A stretch of DNA of 7,265 bases, from contig JAQGHE010000049.1 of the NCBI GenBank assembly GCA_028288985.1, positions 1-7,265 of the forward strand. Reading direction: 5' to 3'. Source of the stretch: Candidatus Saccharimonadota bacterium (lineage in GTDB: Bacteria; Patescibacteriota; Saccharimonadia; Saccharimonadales; UBA10212). The notes beneath the pieces were generated by a model, which was not told the origin of the DNA, ran no database searches, and worked only from the letters and a program-made list of their open reading frames with translations. The position numbers and the translations under genes are program-made. Shown here in pieces: positions 1 to 5,453 of this stretch. Every line of letters begins with the position of its first letter. Position 1 is the stretch's first letter.

Positions 1-412
1 GCTGCACCAGATAATCGTTAACCGTTACAAGGTGCGCACCCTTGCCTTCTAGAGCATTGAGATAAATAGCCAGCGTGGCAACCAGTGTCTTGCCCTCGCC
101 CGTCTTCATTTCGGCTACATTACCTTCGTGCAGAACCATACCGCCGATTAGCTGTACGTCGAAGTGACGCTGGCCAAGAGTACGGGTAGCGGCCTCTCGC
201 ACTACGGCGAAGGCGTCCGGTAGGATTTGATCGACCGTTTTGCCGCCCTCAAGTTGTTTTTTGAGTACACCGGTTTGCTCTGCCAGTTTTTTGTCCGGCA
301 TTTTTTTATACTTATCAGCAAGAGCATTGACTTCCCGAACACGCTTTTTAAGCCGCTTGATAGTAGCAGCCTGCGGGTCCCCCAGAACTTTTTTCAAGAA
401 TTTTGTATTCAT
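1..412 (-). CDS. secA: Preprotein translocase ATPase SecA, N-terminal part (runs off the left edge)
   Basis: SecA is the cytoplasmic motor ATPase that pushes unfolded preproteins through the SecYEG channel. The visible 137 residues are the start of the protein: a basic helical N-terminus, then the first part of nucleotide-binding domain 1. Recognisable blocks are RHFDVQLIGGMVLHEG (residues 82-97), the Walker A segment EMKTGEGKT (101-109) with K108 and T109 as phosphate and magnesium ligands, and VTVNDYLVQ (129-137). The ATG at 410-412 is chosen because the family start aligns there and no ATG, GTG or TTG lies in frame within the eight codons upstream. The only good ribosome binding site is 25 bases away (see the leader hairpin). 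The gene lies 96 bases downstream of serS on the same strand, with no terminator visible between them. The rest of the gene is outside the window. Confidence 0.97.
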   Translation of the reverse strand, partial: MNTKFLKKVLGDPQAATIKRLKKRVREVNALADKYKKMPDKKLAEQTGVLKKQLEGGKTVDQILPDAFAVVREAATRTLGQRHFDVQLIGGMVLHEGNVAEMKTGEGKTLVATLAIYLNALEGKGAHLVTVNDYLVQ

Positions 413-444
413 CGGACAGCTAAAACTAGCCGTGAGTCTCCTTT
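413..444 (-). promoter_or_regulatory. secA ribosome binding site with intervening hairpin
   Basis: On the minus strand AAAGGAG lies at 438-444, but the secA ATG begins at 412, leaving 25 bases where 5-9 is usual. Between them the arms ACGGCTA (433-427) and TAGCTGT (422-416) pair over 7 bp with one G-U, closing a GTTT loop. Only ACTC (437-434) and CCG (415-413) remain unpaired, so a folded hairpin gives an effective spacing of 7 bases. The pairing is seen directly; its role in bringing the Shine-Dalgarno sequence near the start codon is inferred. Confidence 0.6.
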
Positions 445-463
445 TGTGCCGTAAATTACGCTC

Positions 464-474
464 ATAATATTCTA
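464..474 (-). promoter_or_regulatory. Candidate -10 region for secA
   Basis: Within the 96-base serS-secA gap the minus strand carries TAGAAT (474-469) overlapping TATTAT (469-464). Either could be a -10 box, giving a leader of roughly 45-50 bases that would include the Shine-Dalgarno sequence and hairpin. TAGAAT is also the apparent -10 box of the nuclease and reductase genes in this window. No convincing -35 box was found, so secA may instead be read through from serS. Confidence 0.3.
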
Positions 475-508
475 GCGCAAAAAGGTAATTAATTTAAGAG
501 GTTATGGC

Positions 509-1810
509 CTAAATTACAGTTTTATTCTGCATATACCCTTGCAGGACTTGCGGCACCCGGACGGTGCCGTCCTTGTTTTGGTAGTTTTCGATGATAGCTA
601 CAAGCGTGCGGCCCATGGCGAATGCAGTGGCGTCATTGGTATGGATTAACGCTGGAGGGGCGCCAGGATTTTGAGCTCTGGTGCGCAGACGTCGAGCTTG
701 GTAGTCTGTCATATAATCAGCCGTATGCGTCTCTTTGTATCCGTTATGACCGGGCAGCCACGCCTCGATGTCGATGCCGCGGGCGTTGGGTTTGCCGATA
801 TCGGCTGTACATTTTTGCAGGACCCGGTACGGCAGCTCCAGCTGCTGCATCAGATATTCCTGGGTAGCTACCATAAATAAGTGTTCATTCATGCCAGCTT
901 CCGGAAGCGTAAAGCTTTCCATTTCCAGCTTATCGAATTGGTGCATCCGGATAATACCTTCAGTGTCTTTGCCGTAGGTGCCGGCTTCGCGGCGAAAACT
1001 GGTGGCGTAGCCAAGATACCTAATAGGCAACTGGTCTGCTGGCAGTATTTCATCCATATACATTGAACCAAGAGTATGTTCGGCGCTACCTTGCAACCAT
1101 AATTCTTCGTTTTCAATCTTGTAACGATCCTCTCTCGGCTCTAGACGATCCATAGCATCGTAAACTTCAGTTTTAATCATCAGGGGCGGCAATACCGGCG
1201 TAAAAGGCTTGGAAGATACGTTTTCGAGGTTGGCATCTTGAATAATTTTTTTAATCGTTTCTTCTTTTGTCAAAGTCTCCATAACAAACTGAATAAGAGC
1301 GAACTGCAGCTTAACAAGGTCGCCTTTTAGATAGGCGAAACGGCTGCCAGCAACTTTAGCGGCTCGCTGTTTATCGATAAGGCCTCTACCCTCTGCAAGT
1401 TGCCAATGTGTTTTAGGTTCAAAATCAAATTCAGGCTTACCACCCCATTCTTTGGCTACTTTATTTTCGGCTTCAGAGGCACCTACAGGCACATCTTCCG
1501 CCGGCATATTAGGAACTTTCTTTAGAAGGTCTATGAAATCCTTGTTCTTGTGCTGCAATTTAGCATAAGCTTCACCAAACTTTTCTTTAAGTTCTCTGCC
1601 TTTTTCTATATCATTCTCGTCAGGTTTTCCGCTTTTGTTTTGCTTTGCGTGTTCGTTTTGTTGAGCTCGGATATCTTCAACCTGGCTATTTAAAAATCGC
1701 CTCTCTTCATCTATCTTCAGGAGTAGTTTAATATCAACTTCGTAACCCTTTTGTTTTGATTTTTCGGCTACCAATTCCGGGTTGTCGCGGATGAACTGAA
1801 TATCTAGCAT
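509..1810 (-). CDS. serS: Seryl-tRNA synthetase, divergent class II type
   Basis: This cytoplasmic enzyme activates serine with ATP and charges tRNA(Ser). The 433 residues match the family's usual length. Residues 1 to about 105 are the charged N-terminal region that forms the long coiled-coil arm recognising the tRNA extra arm. The class II core follows: motif 1 near PPLMIK (208-213), motif 2 FRREAGTYGKDTEG (272-285) running into RMHQFDKLEM, and motif 3 GRTLVAIIENYQN (400-412). Two pocket segments differ from the E. coli type: the TAE motif reads SAE within GSAEHTLGSMY (241-251), and the segment usually like SSCSN reads HTADY (362-366) before QARR. I believe this variant is typical of Patescibacteria, but that is from memory. 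The ATG at 1808-1810 has no Shine-Dalgarno sequence and sits 6 bases after a perfect TATAAT, suggesting a leaderless mRNA. Confidence 0.96.
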   Translation of the reverse strand: MLDIQFIRDNPELVAEKSKQKGYEVDIKLLLKIDEERRFLNSQVEDIRAQQNEHAKQNKSGKPDENDIEKGRELKEKFGEAYAKLQHKNKDFIDLLKKVPNMPAEDVPVGASEAENKVAKEWGGKPEFDFEPKTHWQLAEGRGLIDKQRAAKVAGSRFAYLKGDLVKLQFALIQFVMETLTKEETIKKIIQDANLENVSSKPFTPVLPPLMIKTEVYDAMDRLEPREDRYKIENEELWLQGSAEHTLGSMYMDEILPADQLPIRYLGYATSFRREAGTYGKDTEGIIRMHQFDKLEMESFTLPEAGMNEHLFMVATQEYLMQQLELPYRVLQKCTADIGKPNARGIDIEAWLPGHNGYKETHTADYMTDYQARRLRTRAQNPGAPPALIHTNDATAFAMGRTLVAIIENYQNKDGTVRVPQVLQGYMQNKTVI

Positions 1811-1816
1811 GGGTTT

Positions 1817-1845
1817 ATTATATCCGTTACGCGAAAAATTGTTAT
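1817..1845 (-). promoter_or_regulatory. serS promoter, likely leaderless
   Basis: A perfect TATAAT lies on the minus strand at 1822-1817. ATAACA at 1845-1840, a 4 of 6 match to TTGACA, gives a 17-base spacer. The ATG begins 6 bases after the -10 box, so transcription should begin at or within a base of the start codon. No ribosome binding site is present, which fits. Confidence 0.65.
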
Positions 1846-1848
1846 CCT
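1840..1848 (+). promoter_or_regulatory. Candidate extended -10 promoter of the Nudix gene
   Basis: TGTTATCCT (1840-1848) reads as TGn followed by TATCCT, a 4 of 6 match to TATAAT, ending 6 bases before the ATG at 1855. There is no Shine-Dalgarno sequence, so a leaderless transcript is likely. The box overlaps the presumed -35 of the divergent serS promoter, so the two polymerases might compete. The match is weak on its own; the repeated arrangement elsewhere in the window supports it. Confidence 0.4.
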
Positions 1849-1854
1849 ATTTGA

Positions 1855-2370
1855 ATGGACATTAAAGATGCCTATAAATATTGCCCAAAGTGCGGACACC
1901 GGGCAGATAAGCAAACCAATCATCTTCACTGCCCGAACTGCGGCCATGACTACTACTTTAATCCAAAGCCAGTAACCTCTGTGATTTTAAAAAATGAGAA
2001 CGATGAATATCTTTTTGTCATCAGAGCTGCTGAACCCAGAAAAGGATATTTAGATTTTCCGGGGGGATTTGCTGAGAACGGAGAAACCCTAGAGGAATGT
2101 TCAGTGCGAGAAGTTAAAGAAGAACTAGGGGTTAAGGTCAGCAACTTAAAGTACTTAAGCGCTCACGTAGACACCTACTTATATCAAGGCGTAAGGAGTT
2201 ACGTAACAGGCGTAGCCTATACCGGAGATCTTCCAAAGAACGCAAAACTTAAGCCTGCCGACGATGTGGCGGGCTGGGAATTACATGCTTTAGCAGATGT
2301 GCCTATGGATAGGTTGGCGTTTCCTTCTATGCCCGAAATGATCGCCGTTCTAAAGGCTAAGTCAGACTAG
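1855..2370 (+). CDS. Nudix hydrolase with N-terminal zinc ribbon
   Basis: Nudix enzymes cleave nucleoside diphosphates linked to another group, using magnesium. Residues 10-29 form a zinc ribbon with CPKCG (C10, C13) and CPNCG (C26, C29), as in NudC-type and related Nudix proteins. The Nudix box spans residues 71-93 and fits the consensus exactly: G71, E77, then REVKEELGV with catalytic glutamates E86, E89 and E90. The 171-residue length is normal for a single-domain enzyme with a zinc ribbon. The substrate cannot be read from sequence; NAD(H), a modified nucleotide or another dinucleotide are all possible. It is the only plus-strand gene in the left two thirds of the window. It has no ribosome binding site, and its stop directly abuts the stop of the convergent nuclease gene. 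Confidence 0.93.
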   Translation: MDIKDAYKYCPKCGHRADKQTNHLHCPNCGHDYYFNPKPVTSVILKNENDEYLFVIRAAEPRKGYLDFPGGFAENGETLEECSVREVKEELGVKVSNLKYLSAHVDTYLYQGVRSYVTGVAYTGDLPKNAKLKPADDVAGWELHALADVPMDRLAFPSMPEMIAVLKAKSD

Positions 2371-3141
2371 TTATTTTCGCAGAGCTTCTAGGGTAAGTTG
2401 TGTGCGGGCGCGGGCGTATGCGCAGTGCTCGCACTCGCCGCCCATCGCCGCTGTGCCCACCGCCGGCATATCGCCGTCCAAGCACTCCTTCAATCTCATG
2501 ATCGCCGGCTCTATCCAGTTATCACTCCCCTTGTAGTCAATGATCTTGGTGCGAAACTCTAAAACGTCTTTAAAGCCCGCAGCGTCCAGCTTGCCGTTGG
2601 TGTAAACAAAATAGCCCGTATCGCTAACCTTGAATCCATTTTGACGCAGCAGCCATTGATAAACTTCCAGCTGGCGTTTGTAGCTTATCTGCCAATCGGC
2701 GTCCAGGCTGACCTCGCCGTTTTTGGCGGTCGCCTTATAATCTACTACAACCAGTTCATTTTTTTCTAAATTGACCCAGATGTCATCGACTCCACCGGTT
2801 ATCAGCAGGTTTGAAGGCTCATGTAGAGATTGGACTCCTCTGCGCAGCGCATCCCGCCATTCATCCATTTTTTCATGCTTGAAAGGGACCAACTTCAATC
2901 CGTAAGTTTCGCACAAAGGATGAGTTGTCTGGGCCGCCCTATGAACATCGAACTCTTTTTTAAATAACTCGTCAATCGCGCTGTTAATTCTAAATGGCGG
3001 GCTGCTGGGCCGTTTTATTTTTAGACGGGCATCAAGCCAAAAACAGCGCGGACACTGCATGAACAGATCAATCTTGCTGCGGCTGATTTTGTAAGGCTCG
3101 GTCTGCCCCGGCCGGTAAGGTGCGCTTCTTTGATATGCCAT
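2371..3141 (-). CDS. PD-(D/E)XK nuclease, RecB/Cas4-like with four clustered cysteines
   Basis: This is a probable metal-dependent DNA nuclease of the superfamily that includes the RecB, AddB and Cas4 nuclease domains. Motifs appear in order: SRSKIDLFMQCPRCFW (20-35), the first acidic residue in GGVDD (D119), the DYKAT core with D134 and K136, and QLEVY (157-161), which is the QxxxY motif of RecB-like nucleases. Cysteines C30 and C33 near the N-terminus and C237 and C240 near the C-terminus suggest a structural iron-sulfur cluster or zinc site. The arrangement is 2+2, whereas Cas4 and AddB use 1+3. The 256 residues make a stand-alone nuclease domain with no helicase. No CRISPR array or cas gene is nearby, so a repair or DNA-processing role is more likely than spacer acquisition. 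It lies 40 bases downstream of the heliorhodopsin gene and has its own likely promoter. Confidence 0.85.
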   Translation of the reverse strand: MAYQRSAPYRPGQTEPYKISRSKIDLFMQCPRCFWLDARLKIKRPSSPPFRINSAIDELFKKEFDVHRAAQTTHPLCETYGLKLVPFKHEKMDEWRDALRRGVQSLHEPSNLLITGGVDDIWVNLEKNELVVVDYKATAKNGEVSLDADWQISYKRQLEVYQWLLRQNGFKVSDTGYFVYTNGKLDAAGFKDVLEFRTKIIDYKGSDNWIEPAIMRLKECLDGDMPAVGTAAMGGECEHCAYARARTQLTLEALRK

Positions 3142-3148
3142 TACTGAT

Positions 3149-3157
3149 ATTCTATCA
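3149..3157 (-). promoter_or_regulatory. Extended -10 promoter of the nuclease gene
   Basis: The minus strand reads TGATAGAAT (3157-3149), an extended -10 element (TGn plus a 5 of 6 TATAAT match). It is followed by exactly 7 bases and then the ATG at 3141. No Shine-Dalgarno sequence is present, so the transcript is probably leaderless. An independent start here would separate the nuclease from the heliorhodopsin gene just upstream. Confidence 0.55.
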
Positions 3158-3181
3158 GGTGAACTTTACTACCTGGGTATT

Positions 3182-3976
3182 TTACCTTAGGGTGCCGGCA
3201 AAGATAAGCCAGCCCAAGATCGTCTTGGCTGCAAAACTGAGAATAATGTAGACTCTCTCGCCAAAAACGTAATTCTCCCAGTGGCCAAGTTTCTTATACT
3301 GCAGATAGAAATTGGCGGCGATGGCGGCAAACAGCAGAAGCAGACTTATGGCAACGGCATAGGCGTAGGCCGGAAGAGCCGTACCCCATACATGCGCACC
3401 CCAGGTATAGAGGATCACAACTAACCACGCCAGAACTCCGGCAAAAATACCCAGCCAATAATTAAGCTGAACCGGCTTATTGATTTCGATCAGGGCTGTC
3501 GTTAGTCCCATAAGGGCGGTAAGGCCGAAAATCATAAGCAGCGAGCTGATGTCGTAGATACCGACGACCAAAGCCACGGCAGTCATCATGACACCGGACG
3601 AAATAGCGAAATCTATCCAGCGTACACGGTTAACTCCATTTTTAAGCCCCTCCTCAAACTTGCGGCGCAGACGGGTGGCCGCCAAAAGGTGGGCAATCGC
3701 ATTTATGAAGAAGAAGGCGGCTACCACGTAGGCCAGATTCAAATCAAAGAGATGGTGCGTGGCTTGGACTAGAATCGGTTGGCCGCCTGATTGACTGGCC
3801 AGCTGATCCTGGGTTAAAAAGCTGGTAGTAATCGGGCGCACGCCGCCTGTGCTGCTAAATACCAGAATAAGCACGCCTTGCAGCGCATGGAGAGCCGCGG
3901 CCAGGAAGTTGAGCCTTCTGATACCTTCGTTTAGAATTTTTTGTTTCCCAAAGCTAAAATAACTGAGTAGCGACAT
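3182..3976 (-). CDS. Heliorhodopsin with aspartate counterion
   Basis: Heliorhodopsins are seven-helix retinal proteins, inverted in the membrane relative to type-1 rhodopsins, with slow photocycles and mostly unknown signalling or enzyme-modulating roles. The 264 residues contain seven hydrophobic segments, at about 21-41, 74-100, 118-139, 142-164, 172-192, 201-226 and 240-260, with a long first extracellular loop. The signature C-terminus is clear: LQYKKLG (225-231), GERVYIILS (239-247) and AAKTILGWLIFAGTL, with K251 as retinal Schiff-base lysine. Compared with heliorhodopsin 48C12 from memory, H30, H96, S247 and E164 match H23, H80, S237 and E149. The counterion E107 is D122 here (RWIDF), N138 is T153 and N207 is A217. 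A Shine-Dalgarno AAAGG at 3983-3987 sits 6 bases from the ATG. No retinal-synthesis gene is visible, so retinal would have to come from elsewhere in the genome or from outside. Confidence 0.95.
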   Translation of the reverse strand: MSLLSYFSFGKQKILNEGIRRLNFLAAALHALQGVLILVFSSTGGVRPITTSFLTQDQLASQSGGQPILVQATHHLFDLNLAYVVAAFFFINAIAHLLAATRLRRKFEEGLKNGVNRVRWIDFAISSGVMMTAVALVVGIYDISSLLMIFGLTALMGLTTALIEINKPVQLNYWLGIFAGVLAWLVVILYTWGAHVWGTALPAYAYAVAISLLLLFAAIAANFYLQYKKLGHWENYVFGERVYIILSFAAKTILGWLIFAGTLR

Positions 3977-3982
3977 AGCCTG

Positions 3983-4000
3983 CCTTTGTTAATTATTATC
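3983..4000 (-). promoter_or_regulatory. Candidate heliorhodopsin -10 box and ribosome binding site
   Basis: GATAAT (4000-3995) is a 5 of 6 match to the -10 consensus, and AAAGG (3987-3983) lies 6 bases before the ATG. Transcription starting near 3988 would leave a leader of about 12 bases. No good -35 box was found. The hairpin terminator upstream makes an independent promoter in this interval likely. Confidence 0.4.
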
Positions 4001-4036
4001 CAGTGTAGCTTAAAATGCCCCGGCCTCGCCAATAAA

Positions 4037-4080
4037 AAAGCGCTAGCGGTTTTATCCTAACTAGCGCTTTCTTTTTTTTC
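4037..4080. terminator. Hairpin terminator between yggT and the heliorhodopsin gene, possibly bidirectional
   Basis: AAAGCGCTAG (4037-4046) and CTAGCGCTTT (4061-4070) form a perfect 10-bp stem around a 14-base loop. Read on the minus strand it follows the yggT stop (4088-4090) and continues into a short T-run. Read on the plus strand it runs into CTTTTTTTTC, a longer T-tract. It would end yggT transcription and keep the heliorhodopsin gene separate. It would also stop plus-strand or antisense transcription. Confidence 0.85.
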
Positions 4081-4087
4081 TTTTAGA

Positions 4088-4405
4088 TTAGCGACGGCCT
4101 GAAGGACGTGCTACCCATCGGTCTACAAGGCCTAGAACCAGGTATCCGGCCAGGGCGTATACAGCCATGGCAAAGAGTGCCGGGTAATCAATTACCCAAC
4201 CACGATGGACTACACCCGCTGACGGGAATATAGCGCGGAAGGGTTCCAGAAGCGTGCTCGTGCTGGTATATACCCAGTGAACGAACGAAGCGTCCGGATT
4301 ACCGTTAAAGAACCTTAGCGCAACTCTAAGTAGTAGTAGCAGCTCGGCTACACTTACGAAGAAATGCACCAGACTTGCCACCCCCTGTCTGTGCGTAAAT
4401 CGCAT
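4088..4405 (-). CDS. YggT family membrane protein
   Basis: YggT-family proteins are small integral membrane proteins, often linked to cell division or osmotic functions; their molecular role is not settled. The 105 residues show one hydrophobic segment at about 11-30 and a second at about 74-95. The typical conserved stretch lies between them: RFFNGNPDASFVHWVY (31-46) and LLEPFRAIFP (52-61), followed by DYPALFAM (73-80). The basic C-terminus should be cytoplasmic. The start at 4403-4405 is supported by AAAAGGAG 5 bases upstream. A promoter with a 17-base spacer lies just before it and a hairpin terminator just after it, so this gene appears to form its own transcription unit. The sequence gives no functional link to the heliorhodopsin next to it. 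Confidence 0.9.
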   Translation of the reverse strand: MRFTHRQGVASLVHFFVSVAELLLLLRVALRFFNGNPDASFVHWVYTSTSTLLEPFRAIFPSAGVVHRGWVIDYPALFAMAVYALAGYLVLGLVDRWVARPSGRR

Positions 4406-4431
4406 ACCTTCTCCTTTTAGTTAATAAGCTC

Positions 4432-4460
4432 ATCATATTCCGCAAATCGCAAATTAGCAA
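4432..4460 (-). promoter_or_regulatory. yggT promoter
   Basis: On the minus strand TTGCTA (4460-4455, 4 of 6) and TATGAT (4437-4432, 5 of 6) are separated by exactly 17 bases. Transcription would begin near 4425, leaving a leader of about 20 bases that contains the Shine-Dalgarno sequence AAGGAG. This conventional leadered arrangement contrasts with the leaderless-type starts of serS, the nuclease and the reductase. Confidence 0.6.
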
Positions 4461-4465
4461 TACAG

Positions 4466-4474
4466 TTATCCACA
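4466..4474 (+). promoter_or_regulatory. Single perfect DnaA-box match
   Basis: TTATCCACA is the exact strong DnaA-box sequence. It lies between the metallopeptidase stop and the yggT -35 box, about 6 bases upstream of the latter, where DnaA binding could affect yggT transcription. No other perfect box was noticed in the window, and a 9-base match can occur by chance, so the function is uncertain. Confidence 0.35.
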
Positions 4475-4484
4475 AGGGGAAAAT

Positions 4485-4865
4485 CTACCGCTTATGTTTG
4501 TCTTCTATCTCGTGAATCCGCTCATGGTTGAGCCCATAAAAATGGGCTACTTCATGCCAGATTGTCTGGCGAATCTGCTGTTTTAGGCTCTCCCGATCAT
4601 GGCTGGATTGGAGCATAGGTTTTTTAAAAACCGTTATTTTATCCGGCAGCAGCTTGGTTGCCCCGCCGCGCTGCGGCAGCGGCACGCCCTCGTATAATCC
4701 AAAGAGTGATTCTCCGCTGTGCAGGCTTAGTTTTCGGCGCTGCTCGGGCGAAGGTTCGTCTTCAATCAAAAAGGCTACATTTTCCAGCCGGCTTTTGTAA
4801 ACCTTCGGTATTTGGTCTATGGCTTCGGCCACCAAAGCTTCGAATTCTGAATCTTCCACATTCAT
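4485..4865 (-). CDS. Small zincin-type metallopeptidase (DUF1025/PF06262-like)
   Basis: This 126-residue protein matches the minimal zincin family of short, single-domain putative zinc peptidases. The N-terminus MNVEDSEFEALVAEAIDQIP and the later IEDEPSP (34-40), LFGLYEGVPL (54-63) and LPDKITVFKKP (73-83) are family-typical. The active site is HEVAHFYGLNH (104-114): H104 and H108 bind zinc, E105 is the catalytic base, and H114 can be a third ligand. No signal peptide is seen, so it should be cytoplasmic. A GTG at 4902-4904 would add 13 residues overlapping the reductase gene. I prefer the ATG at 4863-4865 because family members begin at this point and it follows the reductase stop by 5 bases, which suits translational coupling. 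Natural substrates of the family are unknown. Confidence 0.88.
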   Translation of the reverse strand: MNVEDSEFEALVAEAIDQIPKVYKSRLENVAFLIEDEPSPEQRRKLSLHSGESLFGLYEGVPLPQRGGATKLLPDKITVFKKPMLQSSHDRESLKQQIRQTIWHEVAHFYGLNHERIHEIEDKHKR

Positions 4866-4870
4866 ATACT

Positions 4871-5446
4871 TTAAGTTTGCCTGGGCAAATTGTCCCGGCC
4901 CCACTTAAGAGTTTTGGCCATCCAGATAAGCTCTGTGTAGGCATAAGTTAGATTACGCTCATACAGTTCCTGATTTTCCGGCTTTAGCTGCCCTTGTTCA
5001 TCAAAAAGTGTCTGCACCCGCGGAAAATAAACGCTGGTAAAAGTAACTGCCAGCCCCATTTCGCGCACAGTGGTCACCAACGCCTCCACGGCCCGCACGC
5101 CTCCCCAGCCGCCGTTGCTGGCTCCGGCCAGAGCAACCGGCTTGTGCACATAGTTTGCGAGTTCGCTATCGAGCATGCGCTTCAGAGTGCCCGGGAAGCT
5201 GTGGTTATATTCCGGCGTGACGATGAAAAAACCGTCCGCCTTAGCGGTTATTTCGCTATAGCGCGGGTCCTTGCCCTCCGGGTCGTTGCCGTCGCCCGGG
5301 AAATTAAAATCAACCGGATCCACGAAGGTGATTTCAAGCTCCGGAAACTTTCTGCCAAACTCCGCTACATAGCGCGCGGCTTTTATTGATTCCCGCTGGG
5401 CACGGGCGGTACCGGCCAGCACAACTATGTTTATTTTTTGTTCCAT
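4871..5446 (-). CDS. NAD(P)H-dependent FMN reductase family protein
   Basis: This is a flavodoxin-fold oxidoreductase that binds FMN and transfers electrons from NAD(P)H to flavin, quinone or azo-type acceptors; the real acceptor is unknown. The 191 residues show the expected landmarks: strand one KINIVVLAGTARAQRES (4-20), whose GTARAQRES loop binds the flavin phosphate, then TPEYNHSFPGTLKRMLD (77-93) and GASNGGWGGVRA (108-119), both lining the flavin site. It has no signal peptide or membrane segment, so it should be cytoplasmic. It is the first gene of a two-gene unit with the zincin peptidase, which starts 5 bases after its stop. An extended -10 element lies 7 bases before the ATG and no clear Shine-Dalgarno sequence is present, so the mRNA may be leaderless. 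Confidence 0.93.
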   Translation of the reverse strand: MEQKINIVVLAGTARAQRESIKAARYVAEFGRKFPELEITFVDPVDFNFPGDGNDPEGKDPRYSEITAKADGFFIVTPEYNHSFPGTLKRMLDSELANYVHKPVALAGASNGGWGGVRAVEALVTTVREMGLAVTFTSVYFPRVQTLFDEQGQLKPENQELYERNLTYAYTELIWMAKTLKWGRDNLPRQT

Positions 5447-5453
5447 ACTTTCT

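Noticed and set aside
227..467. Plus-strand open frames of about 75 codons
   Set aside because: They lie antisense to the secA start and leader and encode no recognisable domain.
622..1066. Several plus-strand open frames of 61-81 codons
   Set aside because: They are antisense shadows of serS, with no ribosome binding sites or family features.
2371..3141. Cas4 of a CRISPR system
   Set aside because: No repeat-spacer array or other cas gene is present, and the cysteine pattern differs from Cas4.
4466..4474. Replication origin
   Set aside because: Only one DnaA box was seen, with no cluster, no AT-rich unwinding region and no dnaA or dnaN gene nearby.
4866..4904. GTG start extending the metallopeptidase by 13 residues
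   Set aside because: The extension overlaps the reductase gene and does not resemble the family N-terminus; the ATG at 4863-4865 aligns with the usual start.
4658..5389. Plus-strand open frames of 97 and 131 codons
   Set aside because: They are antisense to the peptidase and reductase genes, which are firmly identified by motifs.
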